Source: ANME-2 cluster archaeon (GTDB lineage: Archaea > Halobacteriota > Methanosarcinia > Methanosarcinales > Methanocomedenaceae). Taken from it: 64,000 nucleotides of DNA. The first letter of the stretch is position 1, and the number at the start of each line of letters is the position of its first letter. This document shows, in pieces, positions 43,500-53,740 of this stretch. The stretch lies in contig JAHYIS010000001.1 of NCBI GenBank assembly GCA_019429385.1, positions 95,399 through 159,398 of the forward strand. The letters run 5' to 3'. The position numbers were made by a program, and so were the translations under genes. A model generated the notes under the pieces. It was not told the origin of the DNA. It saw only the letters and a list, made by a program, of their open reading frames with translations, and did not search any database.

Positions 43500-45014
43500 A
43501 TGAGTAACAACAATCAGAAACAGAGATTAACTACTGCTTTTGGGATACCGGTCGCTGACGACCAGAATAGCTTTACTGCCGGAGAACGAGGTCCTGTTCT
43601 GATGCAGGATGTTCACCTGCTTGAGAAGTTAGGTCACTTTGACCGTGAACGTATCCCTGAACGTGTGGTGCATGCTAAGGGAGCAGGTGCAGGCGGATAC
43701 TTCGAGGTTACTGCAGATGTTACCAGATACACAAAAGCAAAATTCCTGTCTGAAATTGGCAAGAGGACCGAGGTATTTGCCCGGTTTTCAACGGTAGGAG
43801 GAGAAAGGGGTTCGGCAGATGCCGAGCGTGATCCACGGGGATTTGCACTGAAGTTCTATACTGAGGAAGGTAACTATGACCTTGTCGGGAATAATACCCC
43901 GGTCTTTTTCATACGCGACCCGTTAAAATTCCCTGATTTCATACACACGCAAAAGCGTAACCCTGCGACCAACTGTAAGGACCCTAACATGTTCTGGGAT
44001 TTCCTTTCCCTGACACCTGAATCAATGCACCAGGTAACCATTCTCTTTTCCGATCGCGGCACTCCGGCCACCTATCGAAACATGAATGGTTATAGCAGTC
44101 ACACTTTCAAGTGGTATAATGAGAAGGGCGAATATTTCTGGGTGCAATATCATTTTAAGACCGATCAGGGAATCAAGAATCTAACCCGCCAGGAAGCAGA
44201 GGTCATGCGCTCAAAGGACCCTGACCATGCTACACGGGACCTCTATGAAGCAATTGAACGCGGAGATTACCCATCATGGACGCTCCAGATGCAGATAATG
44301 ACCCCTGAGCAGGCCAAAGATTACCGTTTAGACATCCTTGATATCACGAAAGTCTGGCCCCATGCTGACTTTCCACCCATCGAGGTTGGGAAGCTGGTTT
44401 TGAACCGTAATCCAAGAAATTACTTTGCAGAGGTTGAACAGGCTGCATTCGGCCCCGGGAACCTTGTGCCAGGTATTGCCGCTTCTCCTGATAAGATGCT
44501 CCAGGGTCGTCTGTTCTCGTACCATGACACCCATCTCCACAGACTGGGTCCGAACTATCACCTGCTGCCGGTAAATGCACCGAAAAATGCACCTGAGAAC
44601 AGCTATCAGCGTGATGGAGCTATGCGTACCGATGCAAATGGCGGCAGCGGTCCTAATTACTGGCCGAACAGTTTTCATGGGCAAGAGCCGGATATTTCTG
44701 TAAAAGAACCCGGCATGGCCATCTCAGGACAAGCAGACCGTTACCCATATACGTATCCAAACGATGATTTTGTCCAGCCCGGTAATCTCTACCGTGATGT
44801 GATGACCGAACAGGACCGTGAGAATCTCGTGGGTAATATTGTTGGTCATCTTGGGGGAGCCCCAAAGCGTATACAACTCCGCCAGACTGCTCTGTTCTTC
44901 AAGGCAGATCCGGACTATGGTCGTCGGGTGGCTGATGGACTTAAACTGGATGTAAAAGAAGTTGAGAAATTGGCTAACATGTCACATGATGAGCGAGCAA
45001 AAGTAACATCATAG
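43500..45014 (+). CDS. Monofunctional heme catalase (small-subunit clade)
   Basis: A 504-residue catalase. The active-site His is in [12 protein letters not shown] (H58), the Asn in [19 protein letters not shown], and the heme-ligand Tyr in [14 protein letters not shown]. It disproportionates hydrogen peroxide in the cytoplasm. The length and the N-terminal [23 protein letters not shown] fit clade 3 catalases, common in bacteria and present in some Methanosarcinales. The ATG at 43500 begins the conserved region; an upstream in-frame ATG at 43422 overlaps the promoter. Confidence 0.95.
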   Translation: MSNNNQKQRLTTAFGIPVADDQNSFTAGERGPVLMQDVHLLEKLGHFDRERIPERVVHAKGAGAGGYFEVTADVTRYTKAKFLSEIGKRTEVFARFSTVGGERGSADAERDPRGFALKFYTEEGNYDLVGNNTPVFFIRDPLKFPDFIHTQKRNPATNCKDPNMFWDFLSLTPESMHQVTILFSDRGTPATYRNMNGYSSHTFKWYNEKGEYFWVQYHFKTDQGIKNLTRQEAEVMRSKDPDHATRDLYEAIERGDYPSWTLQMQIMTPEQAKDYRLDILDITKVWPHADFPPIEVGKLVLNRNPRNYFAEVEQAAFGPGNLVPGIAASPDKMLQGRLFSYHDTHLHRLGPNYHLLPVNAPKNAPENSYQRDGAMRTDANGGSGPNYWPNSFHGQEPDISVKEPGMAISGQADRYPYTYPNDDFVQPGNLYRDVMTEQDRENLVGNIVGHLGGAPKRIQLRQTALFFKADPDYGRRVADGLKLDVKEVEKLANMSHDERAKVTS

Positions 45015-45172
45015 AAACTAATCATACGACCAATGATTGCAAAAACTCGTGTGGGTTGCGGGAAACACATGGGTAAATACACACGCTCTGCCTTATGCTT
45101 TGCTTCACATTGATACTCATAATCAGTGTATTTAAATTGAATCAAACACATTCTTAATAGGAGGTATTACAT

Positions 45173-45616
45173 TTGCTTAAACAAGTGATAATCTTACTGC
45201 TGTTGTTTGTATTCATTACAGCCGGCTGTACTGAAAAGGATTCCACAACCACCACCACTGTCTCAACCAGTGATGGTGACATGGATATTGAATACAACGT
45301 CCCCGAGGGGGCCGAAGACGAATGGTGTCCGGCCGGTACTACCTGGCAGGCCTCAAATCCTCAGACCCAGGAGATAGCATCCATGGAGGTCATTGGTACC
45401 ATGACCGTAGACGGCGTTACCCTGTGCAAGGCTGTTATGGAAACCAATACTGCAGATGAGATCGCGAAAATGGAGTATCTATGGTCAGAGAACGGCGAGA
45501 CATTCAAATGGACGTACTATGATGCTGCCGGGAAGGTTGTGTCCTTTATCAGCATGAAAGACGGCAAGATGACCATGACAGACGAGAAAGGTAATGTGGT
45601 CGAGTTCGGGGTATGA
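45173..45616 (+). CDS. Putative lipoprotein
   Basis: 147 residues starting at TTG (45173) with a strong AGGAGGT site 7 nt upstream. The signal peptide ends in a lipobox (ITAGC, Cys 19), followed by a Thr-rich spacer and a beta-rich domain with two cysteines (EWCPAGTTW and LCKAVME). It is probably anchored to the outer face of the membrane. No family is recognised. It stands alone downstream of the catalase. Confidence 0.8.
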   Translation: MLKQVIILLLLFVFITAGCTEKDSTTTTTVSTSDGDMDIEYNVPEGAEDEWCPAGTTWQASNPQTQEIASMEVIGTMTVDGVTLCKAVMETNTADEIAKMEYLWSENGETFKWTYYDAAGKVVSFISMKDGKMTMTDEKGNVVEFGV

Positions 45617-45701
45617 CCTGAAACAGAGACGCTTCAATTCTATGACTTGTATAATTGACCAATATTTTTGATTCCGTGTTAATTGTACGAGTCATATGTT
45701 C

Positions 45702-47603
45702 TTATTTTTCCACTGTCCCCAGATACCTCACTACTGGACACGCCGTCAAACAAAGCCCGCAATGCGTACACTTCTCATTGACCACAGCCCGTCCATCTTT
45801 CACCTGAACGGCCCGCACTTCACATTTTGCTACGCACAACCCGCAGCCCGTACACTCCAGCGCCCGCCGGATAGAGGATTCTGCTCTCCCCATCAACCGT
45901 CTGGCAGCCGGGTCGGTATCGCTCCTGGCGGTCATAGTCCCGGATGCGAACACCTGCACCGTGTCCTCACCCTGGCTGGACGTGACCACACCGTCCATGG
46001 AATGCACATCACCCAGCACCATCACCATGCCCGAATCCTCGATAACTTCAAGGTTCAGGGGCACACCGAAACTCCCCTCCGCAGAAACACCGCCAGCCTT
46101 GCATGGCCGGTATCCCGATACCATTGAGAACTCCATGTCACCATTGTACACATTGGGCACCAGGTTGATACCCAACCTCTGTGCCATCTCACGCTGTACC
46201 TGCGGAGGATTTTGCCATCTCCACAGCCCGAAATCAACCCACCCCTCACCATAGCCGAACTTCTCTGCATGCGAGCGCAGTTTCTCCTCGAACCGGGCCC
46301 ACATTTCAGGATGTAATTCTTTGATACGGGACAATTCTGCCATACTTCCTGACGGGCATAACCAGCAACCTATACGGTCGAACCCCTGTTCATACAGCGG
46401 ATTGTGGGGTGCTCCTTTCCAGAACAGGTATAGCCAGATGTGCAGCGCGGTCCAGTTCTGGATGGGCGAGGCTGCTATCTGGTTACCGACCCAGGGATTC
46501 TTCCATATCTTATCACTCCGGGCCCGCCCTTCGCTCTCGTACTTGCGCTGCCCGATGAATGTGAGGCAGCCGTCAGGGAAATGCTCCTCGATGAGCATGG
46601 ATATAGGACCCAGTTTACACGTCTTGCAGCACCACCTGGCCTCCACGGTTGGCGGACCGAACCGGTCAAAGGACTTCCAGAACACGTCTCCTGCACTGTA
46701 TATCCTGACCGGCAGGTTGTAGTACCCGGCAACATCGTCAACATTCGCCACGGTTTCCGGAAATTCCAGTCCCGTATCCGCAAACAGTACCTCAAAATCC
46801 TCGATACAATCTTTCACCAGCAGCAGGGTAGCCAGACTGTCCTTGCCCCCGGAATAGGAAACGCTTACCGGCCGACGTGTGGACTCGCTTACGTTCCTGA
46901 TAAACGTCTGGGCTTTTGCTTCAAAATCCTTCAGGATATGCATATTGGCAGAAACGACCTCGTCCCATGAATGAGGGTCAGGTGCAGGCACATTCTCGAC
47001 TCTCCCGTTCCACCTGGTCTTGACGGCAACACCTTTTGTGGCATCCACCATTTCCCGACCCGACATCTTGGCCCGGCCTGCAGCCACAGACGTTCCCTCT
47101 GGAGACAGGACCACGACCTCGTCACCGGGCACAATATCTGGGTCGGCATCTATCACACCTGGAGCCAGGGTACTGGCACCCTTTTCTATGAACGGTACTG
47201 CAGAGCCGTCGATCATCACCCAGTTGCTGCGGCCGTTCATTTGTGTGAATATCCGGGCTGCCCCCTCCATCCTGGGCAGCAGCCCCCACTGGCCTGACTC
47301 CACATCATACCTGATATTTGCCAGTGCCACACCGTCAGCGATTATTTCTTCCATCCTGTCGTCAGAGGGCACTTTGTTCATGATGACGATGGTCCCCTCA
47401 GGTATCAGGGGGGCACCGAACTGTGCTGTGGCAGTAGTATTGATTAAGTCAATATCATGGGAAAATGCGGGCCTGATATCACCGGGGGGAGTGACCTTCA
47501 CTTTATATGAAACAGAACCGCAGGCACACGTGGAATCCAGCACGGGCAGGTTGCACCGGGGACACCAGTGGAGTACCATTTTTCCCAAATATATTTTAGT
47601 CAT
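45702..47603 (-). CDS. PAPS reductase-family protein with zinc ribbon, PUA and ferredoxin domains
   Basis: 633 residues in four parts: a zinc ribbon (HWCPRCNLPVLDSTCACG, about 13-30); a PUA-like RNA-binding domain (DADPDIVPGDEVVVLSPEG, about 150-210); a PP-loop adenylyl domain (SVSYSGGKDSLATLL, about 247) with FADTGLEFPET and ARWCCKTCKLGP; and a C-terminal two-cluster ferredoxin (CTGCGLCVAKC and CTHCGLCLTACP). The PP-loop core resembles PAPS reductase, but the PUA and ferredoxin parts suggest a tRNA-modification or sulfur-transfer enzyme rather than assimilatory sulfate reduction. This architecture is known in methanogens, where its function is unsettled. Confidence 0.88.
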   Translation of the reverse strand: MTKIYLGKMVLHWCPRCNLPVLDSTCACGSVSYKVKVTPPGDIRPAFSHDIDLINTTATAQFGAPLIPEGTIVIMNKVPSDDRMEEIIADGVALANIRYDVESGQWGLLPRMEGAARIFTQMNGRSNWVMIDGSAVPFIEKGASTLAPGVIDADPDIVPGDEVVVLSPEGTSVAAGRAKMSGREMVDATKGVAVKTRWNGRVENVPAPDPHSWDEVVSANMHILKDFEAKAQTFIRNVSESTRRPVSVSYSGGKDSLATLLLVKDCIEDFEVLFADTGLEFPETVANVDDVAGYYNLPVRIYSAGDVFWKSFDRFGPPTVEARWCCKTCKLGPISMLIEEHFPDGCLTFIGQRKYESEGRARSDKIWKNPWVGNQIAASPIQNWTALHIWLYLFWKGAPHNPLYEQGFDRIGCWLCPSGSMAELSRIKELHPEMWARFEEKLRSHAEKFGYGEGWVDFGLWRWQNPPQVQREMAQRLGINLVPNVYNGDMEFSMVSGYRPCKAGGVSAEGSFGVPLNLEVIEDSGMVMVLGDVHSMDGVVTSSQGEDTVQVFASGTMTARSDTDPAARRLMGRAESSIRRALECTGCGLCVAKCEVRAVQVKDGRAVVNEKCTHCGLCLTACPVVRYLGTVEK

Positions 47604-47689
47604 GTGCCTCCTTATGAATGAGAAGTATAGAAATATTATGCAGGATTATAGAGATATCTCAGCAGATATCAGATTTATAGGATGGGTAA

Positions 47690-48553
47690 ATGCAATATAA
47701 AAAAATACTGATGGTCCAGGCCATTGCTCTGTCATTGAACCTGACAGTAGCATTCGCCAAGATAGCGTACGGTTATCTGACCGGTTCCATCAGCATGGAA
47801 GCTGACGGATTTCATTCCCTGATGGACGGGGGCGGCACCATGGTCGGTATGGTGGGCGTGTGGGTAGCCTCCCGGCCGGCAGACGAATCCCATCCATACG
47901 GGCACCGCAAACACGAGCCCTTCGCCTCATTGTTCATTGCCCTGTTGCTGCTCATCACCGGATTTGAAGTGGCAAGGGGTGCCCTCCTTCATCTCCAGGA
48001 ACCGGTTTCACCCAGGGTCACCTCGCTGAGTTTTATGGTCATGCTTGGCACCATGGCAGTCAATCTTTTTGTCACCACCCTGGAGACCAGGAAGGGCAGG
48101 GAATACAACAGCCCTATACTCACCGCTGATGCCCTTCATACCAGAAGCGATATCTTCGTGTCCATTGGTGTGATATTCAGTTTGATAGCCGTCACGGCAG
48201 GCTTTCCCGTAATCGATGTGATAGCAGGTATAATAATCGCGCTGGTCATTGTCAAGTCCGGCCTGGATGTGGTGAGGGAAACATCATATTCACTTCTGGA
48301 CGCATCGGTCCTTGATGCTGATATGCTGTGCAGGATTGCACTGGAAATAGAGGGGGTTGAAGACTGCCACCATATCAGGACGAGGGGTACGGCCGATAAT
48401 GTCTATGTGGACCTGCATGTGCATGTAAAAGGGGAGCTATCCATAAATGAGGCACACTGTCTCGCCCATGCCGTGGAGAACCAGATTAAAGAGAGGGTTA
48501 ATGGTGTGAAGGATGTCGTAGTGCATCTTGAGCCTGTTAGGGATCGTGAATGA
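47690..48553 (+). CDS. Cation diffusion facilitator (CDF) metal transporter
   Basis: A 287-residue CDF exporter with six membrane helices and a C-terminal cytoplasmic domain. The metal site in helix 2 reads MEADGFHSLMDGG (His and Asp pair), with HPYGHRKHEP after helix 2-3 and TADALHTRSDIF in helix 5. The cytoplasmic domain has HHIRTRG and VDLHVHVKGE. It exports zinc, iron, cobalt or manganese using the proton gradient; the specificity is not fixed. It is divergent from the PAPS-reductase-like gene and convergent with the macroglobulin gene. Confidence 0.92.
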   Translation: MQYKKILMVQAIALSLNLTVAFAKIAYGYLTGSISMEADGFHSLMDGGGTMVGMVGVWVASRPADESHPYGHRKHEPFASLFIALLLLITGFEVARGALLHLQEPVSPRVTSLSFMVMLGTMAVNLFVTTLETRKGREYNSPILTADALHTRSDIFVSIGVIFSLIAVTAGFPVIDVIAGIIIALVIVKSGLDVVRETSYSLLDASVLDADMLCRIALEIEGVEDCHHIRTRGTADNVYVDLHVHVKGELSINEAHCLAHAVENQIKERVNGVKDVVVHLEPVRDRE

Positions 48554-48561
48554 ACTATTGA

Positions 48562-48589
48562 ATAAACCCGCCTGTTCTGGCGGGTTTAT
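48562..48589. terminator. Strong hairpin between convergent genes
   Basis: An 11-bp perfect stem (48562-48572 with 48579-48589; core AAACCCGCC/GGCGGGTTT) encloses a 6-nt loop in the 40-nt gap between the convergent CDF and macroglobulin genes. The place and strength suggest a two-sided transcription end or RNA 3'-end structure. Confidence 0.6.
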
Positions 48590-48594
48590 CCCAT

Positions 48595-51500
48595 TTATGC
48601 GACAACTATCTCCTGACCCCTCGACTCGGCCTTTATCTCAGGATTATAGTATGAGTACGCACTGCTGTCCGGGATTATGGCCTTGACCGGGAACCGGGCC
48701 TGGACTGACAGGTCGAACCTCAATTCTTTTCCTTTTGGCAGGTCGTCCACATACAGGATGACCTTGCGGCCTGCAATATCATATCTGCTTATGATGCGGT
48801 CGTTTTTCAGTTCATCCAGCGTGGATACTACCGGGTCAAATCCTGTGGGTACTGCTATGTCAAGAATGAGCATGCCGGTGGAATTTGCCTCTCCGGTATA
48901 GTTCACGCGTGCATGGACATCTACGATATCGTTCACAGCCACATTAGCAGCATCATATTCCACCTCGAATTCCAGGTCAGTGAATTCCGGTACATCGGGC
49001 AGTATCACATTGAACCGCTTGACGAGCTGGTAGCTGATATCGCCTTTTCCTGACATGCTCAGGGTAACCAGTTCTGTGGAGCCGGGTATCTCTACCATCT
49101 GCAGCACATCGTAGTTTACGGTATTCACCCTTACCCTGGTAATCTCCTTCCCATCTACACTGACCGTTATTGTGGCATCGGTATCCTTTGCCTGTGTAGC
49201 TGCTGCAGTCATGAGCGCTTTGAAGGCCATGACCGTATCCTGGGTACTACCATACCCTCCCAGGCTGTTGCGCTGTGAAGATATCCATTTCAGTACCTCA
49301 TTGGCCCTGGCATCCCGGTGCTCGATAAGCACCAGTGCGCCGTAGGCTGTCACTTCAACATTCTTGCTGGAAGGAGGCTGCCAGTACATTTCCCTCATCG
49401 GCATCACGGCCGGCTCAAGTTCCCAGTACATGCCGTTCTCATCCTGTTTTGCCAGGTCCATGAGCATATCAAGGGCATCATCTGCCCGGTCACTATCCAG
49501 TCGCTCAAGCACCAGCGTGGCCAGTGCAAGTGCATAAGGGTCGTCGCTCTGGTCGTCCAGGTTATCTTCCAGGTATTTCTGCGCATTGTCAAGAGCGCCG
49601 GGTGCCCTGCCGTATTCCAGCAGTGACAGTGCTGTGTAGGCACTCAGGGAATACTTACCGCTCAATCCCCCCATCATATCCTGGTGGTGCACGAAACCTA
49701 TCTGGTCCCAGGAGCCGTCACGGTTCTGCCTGTCAACTATCCAGTCAGCTGCCTCGTCGAGCACCGATTCATCTATAGTGGTCACATCCCTGGCACCGCT
49801 GAAGGACTGGAGCACGAAGGCAGTGAGCCAGAGGCTGCCCTCGGGGTCGTTGTCCCCGAAAGCCGAGAACGAACCGTCCCTGTGCTGGTAGGTCAACTCA
49901 CGCTGGTATCCGGTGATGATGAACATCTCGGCCTTGGCCTGTATCTCGGGATTGGCCTGTCCTGAGGTCTTCAGATATCGTAGTATTTCCACGTCTGGCG
50001 CAAAGAGCAGCATGTTCTGCTCCCCGCAGCCGTATGGCATACCCAGCAGGTCGTCCACACCGCTGATGGACTGGGCCACCAGGGACGGAGTGAAGCTGAG
50101 CAGCACCCTGCCGGAATCGGCAACGATACCCTGTGGCAGGGCGGCGTCCAGGGTAACATCCTTATCCTGCAAAATACCGTTCATCACTATCTCTCGCTGT
50201 GTCCCTTCCGCTTCCACGATGATATCTTTCTTTACCGCATCGGCCCGTCTGGTGGTCTGGCCTGTTATCTCCACCAGCTGGGTACCCACCTTTGTGGGCC
50301 TGATGGTGAAATGTACCGGTTTCACGCTGTTTGCAGGAACGGTTATCTTCGATTTGCTGGTGCCGATGATATTGAACCAGTTCTCTCCGGCCAGGGTCAC
50401 CGTTACCTGCTGGTCTTTGTCCAGATAGTTATACACCTGTACGGTGACCGGGAATTCCTCGCCCCTGGTCACTGCATACGGCAGGTCCGGGTCCACAAAG
50501 AAATCCTGGAACACTTTGAGGTTGGTCTCGGCAATGCCGAATCCTTCAGGGGAAGAAGAGACGGCATGGAGCCGCCAGGTAGTGATGGAATCGGGAGCGT
50601 TCAGGTCAACGCTGGCCTGTCCCTTTCCGTTGGTAAGCAGTCCGGGTTCCCATATCCATGTCTCGGGGAAGAACTGCCTGACCCGCTTCACTTCCATTAA
50701 TTCACCCTGGTCATCAGATGGAGGTGCGGTCGCAGAGGGTATGGGCGCACCTGTCATGGCAGCCATGGCAACTTCGGTGCCCATTTCCATGACATCTTCC
50801 ACCACTATACCTCCAAAGAAACCACCATTTCGCCCTCCTCCCATCTTTTCCTGTTCGATTATTTGCTCAGGAACGTCCAGGTCCGGTGATTTTAGTACCT
50901 GGAACCCGGCCTCCTGGATAATATCCTGTGCACCCAGGGGAACAGGGGTCCAGTACTGGGGATGGGCTTCGGCCTGGGGCTCCATGAACCGTTTTTCAAG
51001 TTCATCGAATACCTGCCGGAGGTTCAGCCTGCCTTCACTGAGAGCGAATACCGATTCGTCCACTATGGAGTACCCTATCATGGATTTGGAGCCTGCATCA
51101 AAATCCACGCGTACATCGTCGCCTGGTTCAACTGCTTCCCGGTCGAACGAAACCTGCAGGTCAACAGGCGCTTCCATGAGCACATCAAAGGGCAGGGTGT
51201 CTGCCGATACTTCACTGTTGGGATTGATGATATACGCCACCACTTCGGCCCGGGGGCTCATCTGGGGCGTGACCGTGAGGCTGATATTGCGCTCACTGCT
51301 CGTGGCAGAGAACACGGCCCTGCCTCCTGCCATAATATCGTAATACACGGTGCCGGGATTGGTGCTGTACACCGTGAAGGTCATAGTATCCCCTACCTGC
51401 GGAGTACCCCTGCTGGTCTGGGCAAGGTGGAGGAAACTGCCACTTGGCGAATATACGGTACCCAGGTTCATGCTCTGGGATGCATCACCTGAGCGGGCGT

Positions 51501-52800
51501 TCAGGGTTACTCTCAGGATATCCTCAGGCGCCTGGAATTCGGCAAGGGCCACACCGTTCTTTGTGGTAACAGTGGAGGATTGACGCTGCTGATTGTAATT
51601 CTTATCCAGGAATTCAAGCTCTATTTCCACATCCTTCTCCAGGGGTTCACCGTCAGGCGTTTCTGTCACTACCAGGACATTGAACGGCATACCGGGTTTG
51701 ACCAGCCTGGATTCAGGTATGACCTGGAGGACAACGGGTGACTGGGTGATCCTGAGCAGTTTGGTGGTGGTCTCGGTGTGGTCTCCGGTATCGGTCACTG
51801 AAATATTAAGCTGCATACTGCCCATGCCACCGGCGCCTGAGGTACCGGCTACCCAGCCAACAGCTGGAAGTTCGAATTCTGCAGAGCCGTCTTCCAGGTC
51901 TGCCTCATACGTGGCATATTCTTCCCATACACCTACGTACCGGGTGGCTACAACGTTGACCCTGCCTTCGACTGGCTTGCCGAAGAAGTAGGCAGCATCC
52001 ACCTGCCCGGTTATTGTATCACTCACCAGGAACCAGTCCCGGGGTGTGGTCACATCCACGCTGAACTTTGGCAGCACGTATTTCTCGACCCTCAGGTCGA
52101 GCTGGGTCTGGGCCTGGCCCATATCGGCTTTGACCTTCCAGGTGCCCAGGTTCACTTCACTGGCCAGGGGCATGTCAAAGGATGCCACGCCGTATTCGTT
52201 GGTGTCCAGGGTCTCCTTGAATATCTTGATGCCTTTGGCATCTGATATCTCAATGGTGCACTGGCCTGATACGGGTATGAGCTTGTTGTTCAGGGACAGG
52301 ATCCGGCCGTGGATGACCTGCCCGGGTTTGTATATGGGTTTATCGGTCTCGAGGAACAGGGCGCTGCTGTTTGCTATCCTGACACTGCCGTTGAACGTGG
52401 CATTGGAGCCGGCAGGCTGGGCCACCAGGGTATAGGTGCCGGGGTCCAGGTCAGGGACATCAAAGGCGGCCACGGCGTGACCGGACGGACCCGTCGAGCC
52501 CCGCGTAAGGGTGGTTGCCACACCGGCGGCGTCCACCAGCATGAAGCTGATGCTCTGCTCCACCGGGAACCCTTTTTCAGATGCAGCAATGGTAATGGCT
52601 GATTCGCCGCCCGTAAACATGACACGGGGGGCGAGAATCAGGAGGTCGCTGCCTGTATAGGAGGCGGTTGGGTCGTAGGGACGCGCAGGCTGGTTGATCA
52701 GTTTTGTAATGGGTTGGGTGATGGTGGGAAAGACGATCAGAAGTATGAGGAACAGGACCAGTAGCGAGATGAATAGGGGTATTTTCTTATCAGGGTTCAT
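48595..52800 (-). CDS. Alpha-2-macroglobulin family protein with thioester motif
   Basis: A 1,401-residue secreted protein anchored by one N-terminal helix (IPLFISLLVLFLILLIVF). It has a macroglobulin MG2-like domain (FLETDKPIYKPGQVIHGRIL), further MG domains, a Gly-rich flexible stretch (MGGGRNGGFFGG) that may be the bait region, an A2M domain (TWIWEPGLLTNGKGQ), the thioester YGCGEQN (Cys about 925; codons 50017-50028), the alpha-alpha toroid (about 925-1200) and a receptor-binding-like C-terminal domain. Such proteins trap proteases by bait cleavage and covalent linkage. Bacterial ones usually pair with PBP1C, which is absent, as expected for an archaeon without peptidoglycan. ATG 52800 has AGGAG upstream. 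Confidence 0.92.
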   Translation of the reverse strand: MNPDKKIPLFISLLVLFLILLIVFPTITQPITKLINQPARPYDPTASYTGSDLLILAPRVMFTGGESAITIAASEKGFPVEQSISFMLVDAAGVATTLTRGSTGPSGHAVAAFDVPDLDPGTYTLVAQPAGSNATFNGSVRIANSSALFLETDKPIYKPGQVIHGRILSLNNKLIPVSGQCTIEISDAKGIKIFKETLDTNEYGVASFDMPLASEVNLGTWKVKADMGQAQTQLDLRVEKYVLPKFSVDVTTPRDWFLVSDTITGQVDAAYFFGKPVEGRVNVVATRYVGVWEEYATYEADLEDGSAEFELPAVGWVAGTSGAGGMGSMQLNISVTDTGDHTETTTKLLRITQSPVVLQVIPESRLVKPGMPFNVLVVTETPDGEPLEKDVEIELEFLDKNYNQQRQSSTVTTKNGVALAEFQAPEDILRVTLNARSGDASQSMNLGTVYSPSGSFLHLAQTSRGTPQVGDTMTFTVYSTNPGTVYYDIMAGGRAVFSATSSERNISLTVTPQMSPRAEVVAYIINPNSEVSADTLPFDVLMEAPVDLQVSFDREAVEPGDDVRVDFDAGSKSMIGYSIVDESVFALSEGRLNLRQVFDELEKRFMEPQAEAHPQYWTPVPLGAQDIIQEAGFQVLKSPDLDVPEQIIEQEKMGGGRNGGFFGGIVVEDVMEMGTEVAMAAMTGAPIPSATAPPSDDQGELMEVKRVRQFFPETWIWEPGLLTNGKGQASVDLNAPDSITTWRLHAVSSSPEGFGIAETNLKVFQDFFVDPDLPYAVTRGEEFPVTVQVYNYLDKDQQVTVTLAGENWFNIIGTSKSKITVPANSVKPVHFTIRPTKVGTQLVEITGQTTRRADAVKKDIIVEAEGTQREIVMNGILQDKDVTLDAALPQGIVADSGRVLLSFTPSLVAQSISGVDDLLGMPYGCGEQNMLLFAPDVEILRYLKTSGQANPEIQAKAEMFIITGYQRELTYQHRDGSFSAFGDNDPEGSLWLTAFVLQSFSGARDVTTIDESVLDEAADWIVDRQNRDGSWDQIGFVHHQDMMGGLSGKYSLSAYTALSLLEYGRAPGALDNAQKYLEDNLDDQSDDPYALALATLVLERLDSDRADDALDMLMDLAKQDENGMYWELEPAVMPMREMYWQPPSSKNVEVTAYGALVLIEHRDARANEVLKWISSQRNSLGGYGSTQDTVMAFKALMTAAATQAKDTDATITVSVDGKEITRVRVNTVNYDVLQMVEIPGSTELVTLSMSGKGDISYQLVKRFNVILPDVPEFTDLEFEVEYDAANVAVNDIVDVHARVNYTGEANSTGMLILDIAVPTGFDPVVSTLDELKNDRIISRYDIAGRKVILYVDDLPKGKELRFDLSVQARFPVKAIIPDSSAYSYYNPEIKAESRGQEIVVA

Positions 52801-52999
52801 GGGTTGAGGACTCCTTGGGATTTTTTGGATTCTTATAGGGAAGATTGGTGTGACAACCTTATAAAGATTGTTTAGACTTCGAATGGGTTCGCAGTTATGG
52901 TTCAGGAGGAAGGAATGACTGCAACTCAATAAGTATGCAGGATCTGGAATATCCCCCCCATGAAGACATTAATATTACATCAGTTGAATTATAACAGAC

Positions 53000-53734
53000 A
53001 TGATTCCCATGACACCCCAGCAACCCCCCTCACAAAAGCACAACGAGAATTGCATGGTCTGCGGCTCTGAACTACAATACCTTGACCGCCCCGCCAGCAG
53101 TACATGCATCTACTGCAACAAAACCGAAGAGGGATATTTCGTATGCCCCAACGGTCATTATGTGTGCGACCCGTGCCATAGCGCCGGTGCCCTGGAAATA
53201 ATTGAGCGGGCCTGCACAGCATCAGCTTCCACTAACCCCATGGAGCTGGCACTGTCCATCATGCGTCATCCCGGCATACCCATGCACGGCTCTGAGCACC
53301 ACGGCATGATAGCGGCCGTGCTGGTGGCCGCCCACAGGAACATCACAGGCGAAGGCACCGAAGATGACGTAAGGGAGGCTATCCGGCGGGGCAGCCAGGT
53401 ACCGGCAGGATACTGCGGGTTGTTCGGCACCGATGCGGCCGCCATTGCCACCGGTATTGCCATTGCTGTGATACTCAGGGCCACCCCTTTATCCGATGTT
53501 GAGCGCAGCCGCGGCATAACCATGACCTCGAGGGCGCTGGCAGCCATATCCAACAACCGGGGGCCCAGGTGCTGCAAGCGCAGTACCATGACCGTGCTGG
53601 AAGTGGCAACCGAGTACTTCAGGGAAGTGCTGGGTGTGGAGTTCGGGCATGTACCTGCAGCACGGCTGCGATGCGAACACAGCCACCGCAATAAAGTATG
53701 TGCGAAAGTGGATTGCAGATATTATCCAGGTTAA
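53000..53734 (+). CDS. DUF5714 cysteine-rich protein
   Basis: A 244-residue protein with an N-terminal zinc-ribbon pair (CMVCGSELQYL, STCIYCNKTEEGYFVCPNGHYVCDPC) and an alpha-helical body (GSEHHGMIAAVLVAAHRN, AGYCGLFGTDAAAIATGIA, RCCKRSTMTVLEVATEY), ending with RCEHSHRNKVCAKVDCRYYPG. It matches the DUF5714 family of anaerobes; conserved cysteines in GYCG, RCCKR and the tail suggest a metal or cluster site. The function is unknown. It is 6 nt upstream of the MutY-like gene, in the same direction. Confidence 0.8.
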   Translation: MIPMTPQQPPSQKHNENCMVCGSELQYLDRPASSTCIYCNKTEEGYFVCPNGHYVCDPCHSAGALEIIERACTASASTNPMELALSIMRHPGIPMHGSEHHGMIAAVLVAAHRNITGEGTEDDVREAIRRGSQVPAGYCGLFGTDAAAIATGIAIAVILRATPLSDVERSRGITMTSRALAAISNNRGPRCCKRSTMTVLEVATEYFREVLGVEFGHVPAARLRCEHSHRNKVCAKVDCRYYPG

Positions 53735-53740
53735 TTTTCC

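Noticed and set aside
50444..51343. 299-residue plus-strand open frame inside the macroglobulin gene
   Set aside because: It is the complement of a continuous A2M coding region and shows low-complexity Ser/Thr sequence only.
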